Assembly (NCBI GenBank): GCA_030616165.1
Contig: JAUWXV010000173.1
Coordinates: 1-7,978, forward strand
Length of the DNA: 7,978 bases
From: a bacterium
GTDB lineage: Bacteria > SM23-31 > JAUVVT01
Direction: 5' to 3'
Shown here: in pieces, positions 1-6,259 of the stretch
Numbering within the stretch: the first letter of the stretch is position 1
Layout of the letters: each line of letters opens with the position of its first letter
Notes under the pieces: generated by a model
What the model was told of the DNA's origin: nothing
What the model saw: the letters and a program-made list of their open reading frames with translations, nothing else
Databases searched by the model: none
Program-made: the position numbers and the translations under genes

Positions 1-2
1 CT

Positions 3-341
3 ATCGTTGCATTCCATGATGTTCTGCACGGTTTTGAGGGACCCGTTCGGGTAATGACAGAGCACATACTGCTGTCTGACCAGTTTGGTGCCTGCGGAGT
101 TTGCGGCTCAATCGGCTGGTCACAGTATCTCGGAAAGTCACGGGAAACTCAAGTCTATTGGGAATCTAAGTTACGACTTTACAAACGGCTTATCCGACTC
201 GTGCCCCATGGGGCATTGCACAGAAAAATAAAAGGTCTCGAACGTCATATCTATAAGTTGAAGCGTGCCTTAATTCCTCACGGAGAAGTCAATCCAACTC
301 GATGGATTGAAAATGTAAAATTTTTCGATATTAACAATTAA
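3..341 (+). CDS. C-terminal part of an unrecognised protein, open at the left window edge
   Basis: A reading frame is open from the first bases of the window to the TAA at 339-341. An internal ATG lies at 54, but the frame stays open upstream of it and no ribosome binding site precedes it, so the gene probably starts outside the window. The visible part is about 112 residues. It carries a CxxC pair (ACGVCG), then a basic, Lys/Arg- and Leu-rich stretch that could be helical and bind nucleic acid. The first residues include FHDVLHGF, which resembles a motif I recall from a group of bacterial reverse transcriptases (HDxLHGF followed by RGTGTA). The RGTGTA part is absent in this frame, so this may be a broken remnant. 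The stretch is richer in G+C than everything to its right. I do not recognise the family; it may not be a functional gene. Confidence 0.4.
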   Translation: MVAFHDVLHGFEGPVRVMTEHILLSDQFGACGVCGSIGWSQYLGKSRETQVYWESKLRLYKRLIRLVPHGALHRKIKGLERHIYKLKRALIPHGEVNPTRWIENVKFFDINN

Positions 342-360
342 CCGCCTATAAACTAATTAA

Positions 361-573
361 AGACTTCTAAAAAATTTTTACACATTTTGTTAATATTTTG
401 TCCCACAGTCTCGGGATTATTTTTAGTTTGTTTGTTTAGATCGATTTTACTAAATTAAGAGCGTCATCTTCATAACCTCCCACTGCTATTATAAATTCAT
501 CACAAATTGGGAGAATGGAAGTAATTGGCTCAACAAATGGGTAATCGTTTTTTCTTGGTCAGATTAAAAATTT
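361..573 (-). pseudogene. Decayed family 2 glycosyltransferase fragment
   Basis: Read on the minus strand from 573 down, one frame gives a glycosyltransferase-like segment. The core at 546-439 reads DYPFVEPITSILPICDEF, then IIAVGGYEDDALNLVKSI. This matches the N-terminal pattern of a GT2 subgroup (DYPFVEsIrSILPicDEfivavG.seD.TleliksI). After a TAA at 436-438 the same frame continues with KIIPRLWDKIL...KIF, consistent with the family's next block (KIkIIdtvWDenLrkggkIl). In-frame stops occur at 559-561 (TGA), 436-438 (TAA) and 367-369 (TAG), so it cannot make a product. The catalytic DxD region is not recoverable. It lies divergent to the intact glycosyltransferase at 705, which belongs to a different GT2 subgroup, so it is not a simple duplicate. 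The ends are approximate. Confidence 0.65.
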
Positions 574-635
574 ATAAATTTCCAATTTATCCTGAATATT
601 AGGGGTGGATTGGAAATAGGTATAAAGTTTCTTTG

Positions 636-661
636 CCCACTTTCTTTGAAAAGAAAGTGGG
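636..661. repeat. Perfect short hairpin upstream of the glycosyltransferase gene
   Basis: The arms CCCACTTTCTT (636-646) and AAGAAAGTGGG (651-661) are exact reverse complements around a TGAA loop. This is an 11-bp stem with a GC-rich base. No T-run follows on either strand, so it is not a canonical intrinsic terminator. It lies 14 bases before a TATAAT box and 43 bases before the gene start. It could be a dispersed palindromic repeat, an operator, or a roadblock insulating the gene from upstream decay. Only one copy is present in the window. Confidence 0.75.
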
Positions 662-674
662 TGAAAAATAGATA

Positions 675-680
675 TATAAT
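675..680 (+). promoter_or_regulatory. Candidate -10 box for the glycosyltransferase gene
   Basis: An exact TATAAT lies 24 bases before the ATG at 705, which would give a leader of about 18 bases. There is no recognisable -35 at the expected spacing; that position falls inside the hairpin ending at 661. In such AT-rich DNA a chance match is quite possible. Confidence 0.25.
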
Positions 681-704
681 AAAATAAAAAGGTATATATT
701 TCAA

Positions 705-1514
705 ATGAAAACTGAGTACAATCAAGATAAAAAAAAAGGTGGGTCGCTTTCCTTATGTATGATAGTAAAGAATGAGGAGGAAAATTTTAAGAGGTTTTTG
801 CCATCTATTATTGATATTGTTGATGAATTGATAGTGATTGATACTGGTTCAATGGATGATACCATAAGAATAGCAGAGGAATTTGGTGGGAAAGTTTACA
901 ATTCTCCTTGGGAAGGAGATTTTGCAAAATTGAAAAACGAGGCAGGGAGTTATGCATACTCTGAATGGCTATTGATAATTGATGCAGATGAGAAGATATC
1001 GAAAGGATTAAAAGATGAAATTATTCAAATAGTTAAAAACGGCAGTGAATTCAATGGATATTATATGCCCAGGAAGAATTATTACCTTGGAAAATGGCTA
1101 AAATTTGGAGGCAACTACCCTGATTATCAATTAAAGTTTTTCAGAAGAGGAAAAGGTGTGTATCATCCTCCGCCTCTCCATCCAAAAGTTATTATCGATG
1201 GAAAAATCGGCTATCTCAAAAATCCACTTGAACATTTTCCGTATGAAACTGTGGGTGAATATTTAAAAAAGTTTGAACTCTATACTACTTATGATGCCTT
1301 ATTTTTAGAAAGGAAAAATGTTAAAGTTAATTTTATAAATTCAGTAAGATGGATTGTAATTAAACCTTCTATCAGGTTTATAAAGAGATATTTTTTGAAG
1401 TTGGGCTTTTTGAATGGAATTCCAGGCTTATTTGCTTGCATTTTTGATGCTTTAAATTATGCTGTAAAGTATATTAAGTTATGGCATATATATGAAAATA
1501 AAAAATATGGATAA
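705..1514 (+). CDS. WaaE/KdtX-like family 2 glycosyltransferase
   Basis: A cytoplasmic or membrane-associated GT-A glycosyltransferase that probably transfers a sugar from a nucleotide sugar to a lipid-linked acceptor, as in lipopolysaccharide core or other surface-glycan assembly. The nucleotide-binding start LSLCMIVKNEE is at residues 15-25 and VIDTGSMDDT at 44-53. WEGDFAKLKNEA at 69-80 and the metal-binding DADE at 93-96 follow in the usual order. The second half carries blocks typical of the WaaE-like subgroup: YPDYQLKFFRRGKG (138-151), a hydrophobic-basic tail with RYFLKLGFLNG (228-238) and YIKLW (256-260). The tail probably sits on the inner membrane face. At 269 residues it is close to the full family length. 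The start at 705 has only a weak AAAAAGG upstream. No partner transferase or lipid A gene is in the window, so the donor and acceptor are unknown. Confidence 0.9.
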   Translation: MKTEYNQDKKKGGSLSLCMIVKNEEENFKRFLPSIIDIVDELIVIDTGSMDDTIRIAEEFGGKVYNSPWEGDFAKLKNEAGSYAYSEWLLIIDADEKISKGLKDEIIQIVKNGSEFNGYYMPRKNYYLGKWLKFGGNYPDYQLKFFRRGKGVYHPPPLHPKVIIDGKIGYLKNPLEHFPYETVGEYLKKFELYTTYDALFLERKNVKVNFINSVRWIVIKPSIRFIKRYFLKLGFLNGIPGLFACIFDALNYAVKYIKLWHIYENKKYG

Positions 1515-1553
1515 GTAATTTTGTAAATTAAAAACTTATTTTTTTATTAATAA

Positions 1554-1580
1554 ATGTAGGGGCTCGATTTATCGAAGCCG
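1554..1580. repeat. REP-like imperfect palindrome
   Basis: GGCTCGAT (1561-1568), a TT loop and ATCGAAGCC (1571-1579) form a stem with a single bulged A, preceded by ATGTAGGG. The shape (TGTAGGGGC, a short variable stem, then GCC) is like intergenic palindromes scattered in many copies in some environmental bacterial genomes. No T-run follows, so it is unlikely to be a terminator. Only one copy is visible here, so dispersal is not proven. Confidence 0.55.
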
Positions 1581-1609
1581 TCCTTTATTCAAAATTAATC
1601 CTTGTATTT

Positions 1610-1615
1610 GAGGAG
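1610..1615 (+). promoter_or_regulatory. Ribosome binding site of the TldD-like gene
   Basis: GAGGAG lies eight bases before the ATG at 1624. It fixes this start, which also places a complete signal peptide at the N-terminus. Confidence 0.8.
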
Positions 1616-1623
1616 TAAATCCT

Positions 1624-3360
1624 ATGAGAAAGACTAAAATTATTATATTATTTTTGACAATTTGCTTATTTTCAGGATATTTGCAAAATATAAAATATAG
1701 TGTCTGTTTTGCCGGACAAAGTGATTCAAGAGAAATAATAATAGGCGCGATGAAGAAAGAACTGCAGAGGTCAATGAAAAAACTAAGGATGGAGGGATTT
1801 GAATTCCCTTATTTTATAAGTTATTGGATAAAAGAGGAACACTTGATATCTATTTCAGGCAAATTTGGCTCGGTAACCTCTAATTCAGAAAGGGAAAGAA
1901 GGTCGGTTTATGTGGAAGTGAGAGTGGGTGATTATGAGTTTGATAATACTGAAAGGAAAGGCGGTCGCTATGATTTCAGCAGTTTCGGACTTATTCCGAT
2001 GTCTTCATATACTGTTCCCCTTGAAGATGACGAAATTTCCATTAGAAGCGTTTTGTGGTATCTGACAGATATGAAATATAAAGAGGCTCTTGATAATTAC
2101 CTGAAAAAGAAAGGAGAAAAGATTTTTTCTGTTGAAGAAGAACACATTGATGATTTTTCAAGAGAAGATAAATATATTTATTACAGTGAACAAAAGAAAT
2201 TAGAACTGGAAAAAGATAAGTGGCTGAAAATTGTTCGTGATATAACAGATTATTTAGGAAAGATTGAAGGTCTTTATGAATCTAATATGAATGTTTCTGG
2301 AGAAAAGGTTGTTGATTATTTTGTGAATTCAGAGGATTCAGAGATTGCTGATGAATATATTAATTATTCAGTTAATATTTCAGCAAAAATAAAATCCGAG
2401 GATGGAATGTCTATAGAAAACTTCAGGAATTATAAGGTAACAGAGTATGATGAGATTCCGGATTATGAAAAATTAAAAAAAGACGTGGAAAAGATGGTGG
2501 ATGAACTTCTACAATTGCAAAAGGCGGATGAGATGAAACCCTATACAGGACCAGCGATTCTTGACCCAAGTGTTACTGGAGTGATTTTTCATGAGGCTAT
2601 TGGTCATAGGCTTGAAGGAGAAAGACAAAAAAGGGAAGAGTCAGGACAGACATTCAAAGATAAAATCGGTGAAAAGATTGTTCCTGAGTTCTTGACTATA
2701 ATTGATGACCCCACTTTGAAGAGATTTAATGGTGAATCACTTTTTGGCTATTGTAAATTTGACAATGAGGGGATTCCTGCTCAAAAGGTTGTGTTGATAG
2801 AAAACGGAATTTTGAAAAATTATCTTCTATCAAGAACTCCAATTAAGGGATTTAGTAAATCTAATGGACACGGCAGAAGCGATGGGTCACCATTTCAGGG
2901 TGACCCTGTTGGAAGAATGTCAACATTTATTATAAAATCTAAAAAAGAATTTAGTTATGATGAATTGAAAAATAAACTTATCGAAGAATGCAAAAGGCAG
3001 GATAAACCATATGGTTTTATCATAAAAAAGGCAATCGGAGGAGAAACATATACCCAAAGGGGTGGAATGCAGGTTTTTAAAGAATCACCAATCCTTGTCT
3101 ATATTGTTGATGTTGATAGTGAAGAAGAAAAATTGGTAAGGGGAGTGGAAATTGTTGGAACGCCACTCTCCAGTATAAATAAGATGATTGCTTCAAGTAC
3201 AGAATATGAAGTTTATAATGGATACTGCAGTGCAGAGTCAGGTGTTATTCCTGTATCGACAATTGCTCCATGGATATTGACAAGCGAAGTTGAAATGCAA
3301 AAAAGTTCTTCCAGAAAAAGTAAACCGCCAATTTTGCCGTCACCTGTGTTTGATGAATGA
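1624..3360 (+). CDS. Exported TldD-family putative zinc metalloprotease
   Basis: A member of the TldD/PmbA (peptidase U62) family. TldD-TldE is a zinc protease heterodimer known to process modified peptides (microcin B17) and unfolded substrates. Zinc ligands are visible: HEAIGH at residues 323-328 gives the HExxxH histidines, and C535 in NGYCSAESGVIPV corresponds to the Cys ligand near the C-terminus of TldD. Other family blocks are DPSVTGVIFHEAIGHRLEGE (314-333), GSPFQGDPVGRM (421-432) and GGETYTQRGGMQVF (472-485). Two features are unusual. Residues 1-31 form a signal peptide (basic start, hydrophobic core, likely cleavage after CFA), whereas classical TldD is cytoplasmic. The protein is also about 100 residues longer than E. 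coli TldD, mostly in a charged region at ~100-300. A GAGGAG ribosome binding site supports the start. No TldE partner is present. The gene ends exactly where an integrase relic begins. The family and active site are secure; substrate and location are inferred. Confidence 0.93.
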   Translation: MRKTKIIILFLTICLFSGYLQNIKYSVCFAGQSDSREIIIGAMKKELQRSMKKLRMEGFEFPYFISYWIKEEHLISISGKFGSVTSNSERERRSVYVEVRVGDYEFDNTERKGGRYDFSSFGLIPMSSYTVPLEDDEISIRSVLWYLTDMKYKEALDNYLKKKGEKIFSVEEEHIDDFSREDKYIYYSEQKKLELEKDKWLKIVRDITDYLGKIEGLYESNMNVSGEKVVDYFVNSEDSEIADEYINYSVNISAKIKSEDGMSIENFRNYKVTEYDEIPDYEKLKKDVEKMVDELLQLQKADEMKPYTGPAILDPSVTGVIFHEAIGHRLEGERQKREESGQTFKDKIGEKIVPEFLTIIDDPTLKRFNGESLFGYCKFDNEGIPAQKVVLIENGILKNYLLSRTPIKGFSKSNGHGRSDGSPFQGDPVGRMSTFIIKSKKEFSYDELKNKLIEECKRQDKPYGFIIKKAIGGETYTQRGGMQVFKESPILVYIVDVDSEEEKLVRGVEIVGTPLSSINKMIASSTEYEVYNGYCSAESGVIPVSTIAPWILTSEVEMQKSSSRKSKPPILPSPVFDE

Positions 3361-3362
3361 GT

Positions 3363-3500
3363 TATTTCTAATCTATGTATTTTATTATGGAAAAGACTGA
3401 AGCGTTTGATCAAATGAAGGTGTGCTTCTTCCATTCTGATGCTAAAATGTTTAAGCCGAATAATGTTATGGACTTTATCTAATAATTTTGCTTTTGACAT
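3363..3500 (-). pseudogene. N-terminal relic of an integron-type tyrosine recombinase
   Basis: Starting at an ATG at 3500 on the minus strand, 46 residues read as the N-terminal core-binding (SAM-like) domain of integron integrase-type tyrosine recombinases. The residues KLLDKVHNIIRLKHFSIR and EEAHLHLIKRFSLFHNKIH match the family pattern (KLLDqVrdaiRlkHYSiRTEqaYvhWIkRFilFHgKRHP). The similarity stops at about 3363, three bases short of the tldD-like stop codon at 3358-3360. Beyond that the frame is merely the reverse of the protease gene. The catalytic domain (R...HxxR...Y) is missing, so this is a dead fragment. Changes such as M for T and L for W at conserved positions fit decay. The junction indicates a deletion or insertion that fused the recombinase locus to the end of the protease gene, and it marks the operon to the right as possible mobile cargo. 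Confidence 0.8.
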
Positions 3501-3539
3501 AATTATAAATTTTTTTAGTTTTTTTATTGAAATCTTACA

Positions 3540-3568
3540 TTGAATATTGTATACTTATTTAATAAGAT
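3540..3568 (+). promoter_or_regulatory. Candidate sigma-70 promoter for the helicase-dprA operon
   Basis: TTGAAT (3540-3545), a 17-base spacer and TAAGAT (3563-3568) fit a vegetative promoter. Transcription would begin near 3575, leaving a leader of about 150 bases before the ATG at 3728. The leader holds no convincing gene; the 23-codon frame at 3613-3684 has no good ribosome binding site. The region is very AT-rich, so other promoters are possible. Confidence 0.35.
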
Positions 3569-3727
3569 ATTTCCTATATACCGTGATAAAAAATAGTAGA
3601 TTAAAATAAAAAATGCAGGAGAATTATACTACAGATACTCGTTTGATAACACAGAATCCAGTAATGTATTTGCTGGTTAAGTAACTATTATAAGACCTAT
3701 AAAATTCACATTTATAAGGCATACTAT

Positions 3728-6247
3728 ATGAACAGAAATCAAGCCAAACAAACACTAAGAAATATCTTCAATTTAAACCATTTTTATGAAGACCAATGGG
3801 AAACTATTGAGCGAATATCGAACGGTGAAAGAATTCTCCTTATAGAAAAAACTGGTTTTGGAAAATCGCTCTGTTATCAATTTCCAGCAACGCAATTTCA
3901 TGGACTAACTGTTGTGTTCTCCCCTCTTATCGCTTTAATGCGTAATCAGATTAAATACCTCAAATCTATCGGAATATCTTCTGAATGTGTTAACAGCGAA
4001 CAAGAACCTGAAGAAAATTCTGAAATATTTGAAAAAGCCAAACAAAGTAAAATTAAAATCCTTTATATTGCACCAGAACGACAGGAAAATCAAGAATGGT
4101 TAGAGGCGGTTCGAAAAATGAAGCTTTCAATGGTTGTTGTTGATGAAGCCCATTGTATTTCAGTATGGGGACACGACTTTCGACCAGCATTTCGAAGAAT
4201 CATCAGCCTTGTAAAATTATTACCCTCTAACTTCCCAGTTTTAGCAACCACCGCCACTGCTACGGAAAGAGTTGCAAATGACATCATTGCTCAAATGGGT
4301 GGGAATGTTAAACTGATTCGTGGTAATCTGCTTCGTGAAAACTTCTATCTGAGTGTTGTTCGAGTTGATAGTGAAGAAGGAAAAATGGCGTGGTTAGCAG
4401 AATTTCTTAAAAACCAAAATGGGAATGGATTAATTTACACAGGAACCCGTGTAAACACAGATTTATTTGCATCATGGTTACAATTTGTTGGGATAGATGC
4501 CGCTAACTACAACGCTGGTCTTGATGCTGATTCAAGAAAAGAAATTGAAGATGGCTTACTGTCCAATCGGTGGAAATGTATTGTTTCCACTAATGCTCTT
4601 GGGATGGGATTTGACAAGCCCGATATTCGTTTTATCATTCACACTCAAATTCCTCAATCCCCAATACACTATTATCAAGAAATCGGAAGAGCGGGTCGTG
4701 ATAGTTTGCCGACAAAAATTGTTCTTTTATACAATCCTGTTGATAGAGAATTGCCGGAACATTTTATTAATAACAGCCGACCATCAATTAATAAATACCA
4801 ACGTGTAATTAATGCGCTTAAACAAGAACCATTAAGTATACACAATTTAATGCGTAAAACGAATTTGACTCAAATACAAGTTCGGGTTATCAAAACCGAC
4901 TTAATTGACCAGAGGATTATTCGCGAAGTAATGTATGGTAAGAGTAAAAAATATGAATATCAATTCCGTGCCCCTCAATTGGATACCAGACCATTCGAAA
5001 TATTACGCCAGTTCAAAATCGCTGAACTTAAACAAGTAATTGAATATGCTGAAGCGGCAACCTGCCGGATGGATTTCCTTTGTAAATATCTTGGTGATAA
5101 CTCTGTGGGAAGGTGTGGAAAATGTGATAACGATTTGCAAATTATAAATAAATTTACATTAACCGATAACTGGAAAAATAAAATCAAAGAATTTATAGAA
5201 TGTTATTTCCTAGAACTGAAAGTCGAATCCAGAAACTCAAATATTGTAAACGGTGTTGCTTCAGGATATTATGGTTTTTCCAACATTGGCTCTGTAATTC
5301 ATCGATGTAAATACGAAAATGGCGGTGATTTCCCCAATCATCTTTTAATACAAACATTAAGAGCATTCAGACATAAATTTGGAAAAGAGAAATTTGATTT
5401 GGTCGTGTATGTACCACCGACAGAATCCGGTGATTTGGTAAAAAATTTTGCTGAAAAAATTGCGAAAATTTTGGGATTTCCATTTTCCAATGGATTGAAG
5501 AAAATTTCCAAAACAGAGCCTCAAAAAGTATTTGAAAATTATATTTTAAAAAGGGAGAATGTTAAAGGCGCTTTTACCTTTGAAAATTCTGCTGAAATTA
5601 TTGGAAAGTCCATTCTATTTGTCGATGATATATTTGATAGTGGAACAACAATCAAAGAAATTGGCAAAATGTTCACATACTTAGGTACCGCAAAAATTGC
5701 TCCACTGGTGATTGCAAAAACGATTGGCGGTAGTTGGGATGATATAACCAAACCTGCTGGTCTGACAAAAAGAATAGTGAATACGAAAAAGGATAATTTG
5801 AAAATTGATTTGTATAAAATATTAAGGCGATGGCGGGTGCGAAAAGCGAAAGAATTGTCGATTCCTGCTTATTGTATATTATCTAATGCAGCGTTAAAAA
5901 ACATTGCTGAAATGAAACCAGAAAATTTTATGGATTTATTGGAAATCCACGGTCTTGGGAAAATTACGGTCAAAAAATACGGTGAAGATATTTTGAGACT
6001 GGTCAATAAAGGTTTTGAAACAAAGTCGGAAGAAACTACAAAAAAACCTAAAATCCCATCCTATATTGAAGAAAATCGAAAAATTTACCCGAATGCTTAT
6101 AAACCATGGACCGAAGAAGACAATAAAAAGTTGTGGCAATTGTATAACAGGGGCATGAAAGTTGAACATCTATCTCATTTTTTCAAAAGGACTAAAGGGG
6201 CGATTTCTTTAAGAATTAATAAATTATATATCAAGTATGGCAAATAA
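3728..6247 (+). CDS. RecQ helicase fused to a ComF-type phosphoribosyltransferase, HRDC and a Myb-like domain
   Basis: A 3'-5' SF2 DNA helicase with extra domains. RecQ core: Q-motif FYEDQ (19-23), Walker A TGFGKS (42-47), DEAHC (139-143) with the RecQ aromatic loop ISVWGHDFRP (144-153), ATTATAT (173-179), NALGMGFDKPD (289-299) and YYQEIGRAGRD (315-325). A winged-helix-like stretch (~355-415) comes before the zinc module (C446, C463, C466), whose fourth Cys position is D469. Residues ~535-670 are a phosphoribosyltransferase: KTEPQK (595-600) and NVKGAF (611-616) are ComF-like, and FVDDIFDSGTT (631-641) is the PRPP loop. ILRRWRVRKAKELSIPAY through IHGLGKITVKKYG (698-752) is HRDC. A Myb/SANT-like WTEEDNKKLWQLYNRG starts at 794, ending in RTKGAISLRI. 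E. coli RecQ has about 610 residues and lacks the PRTase and Myb parts. AAGG lies eight bases before the ATG. The gene is co-transcribed with the dprA-like gene. Catalytic motifs look intact. The role in defence or DNA uptake is inferred. Confidence 0.92.
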   Translation: MNRNQAKQTLRNIFNLNHFYEDQWETIERISNGERILLIEKTGFGKSLCYQFPATQFHGLTVVFSPLIALMRNQIKYLKSIGISSECVNSEQEPEENSEIFEKAKQSKIKILYIAPERQENQEWLEAVRKMKLSMVVVDEAHCISVWGHDFRPAFRRIISLVKLLPSNFPVLATTATATERVANDIIAQMGGNVKLIRGNLLRENFYLSVVRVDSEEGKMAWLAEFLKNQNGNGLIYTGTRVNTDLFASWLQFVGIDAANYNAGLDADSRKEIEDGLLSNRWKCIVSTNALGMGFDKPDIRFIIHTQIPQSPIHYYQEIGRAGRDSLPTKIVLLYNPVDRELPEHFINNSRPSINKYQRVINALKQEPLSIHNLMRKTNLTQIQVRVIKTDLIDQRIIREVMYGKSKKYEYQFRAPQLDTRPFEILRQFKIAELKQVIEYAEAATCRMDFLCKYLGDNSVGRCGKCDNDLQIINKFTLTDNWKNKIKEFIECYFLELKVESRNSNIVNGVASGYYGFSNIGSVIHRCKYENGGDFPNHLLIQTLRAFRHKFGKEKFDLVVYVPPTESGDLVKNFAEKIAKILGFPFSNGLKKISKTEPQKVFENYILKRENVKGAFTFENSAEIIGKSILFVDDIFDSGTTIKEIGKMFTYLGTAKIAPLVIAKTIGGSWDDITKPAGLTKRIVNTKKDNLKIDLYKILRRWRVRKAKELSIPAYCILSNAALKNIAEMKPENFMDLLEIHGLGKITVKKYGEDILRLVNKGFETKSEETTKKPKIPSYIEENRKIYPNAYKPWTEEDNKKLWQLYNRGMKVEHLSHFFKRTKGAISLRINKLYIKYGK

Positions 6248-6252
6248 GGGGA
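6246..6252 (+). promoter_or_regulatory. Ribosome binding site overlapping the helicase stop codon
   Basis: AAGGGGA begins inside the helicase TAA (6245-6247) and sits seven bases before the ATG at 6260. Ribosomes ending on the helicase gene would uncover or occupy this site, so the two proteins are probably translationally coupled and made together. Confidence 0.75.
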
Positions 6253-6259
6253 TTTTGTA

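Noticed and set aside
3482-3525. AT stem ATAATT/AATTAT followed by two T-runs, as a terminator for the TldD-like gene.
   Set aside because: The stem has only A-T pairs and a long loop, too weak to call an intrinsic terminator.
3676-3682. GTTAAGT matches the integron core site GTTRRRY and sits between the integrase relic and the operon, where attI would be.
   Set aside because: The seven-base consensus is degenerate and expected several times by chance in this window. I found no second core site or imperfect palindrome to make a full attI or attC.
3613-3684. A 23-codon frame (MQENYTTDTRL...) in the leader of the helicase gene.
   Set aside because: No ribosome binding site at the right distance, no recognisable pattern, and such short frames are frequent by chance.
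4497-4808. Plus-strand 103-codon frame inside the helicase gene.
   Set aside because: It overlaps the conserved RecQ motifs in another frame and encodes nothing recognisable.
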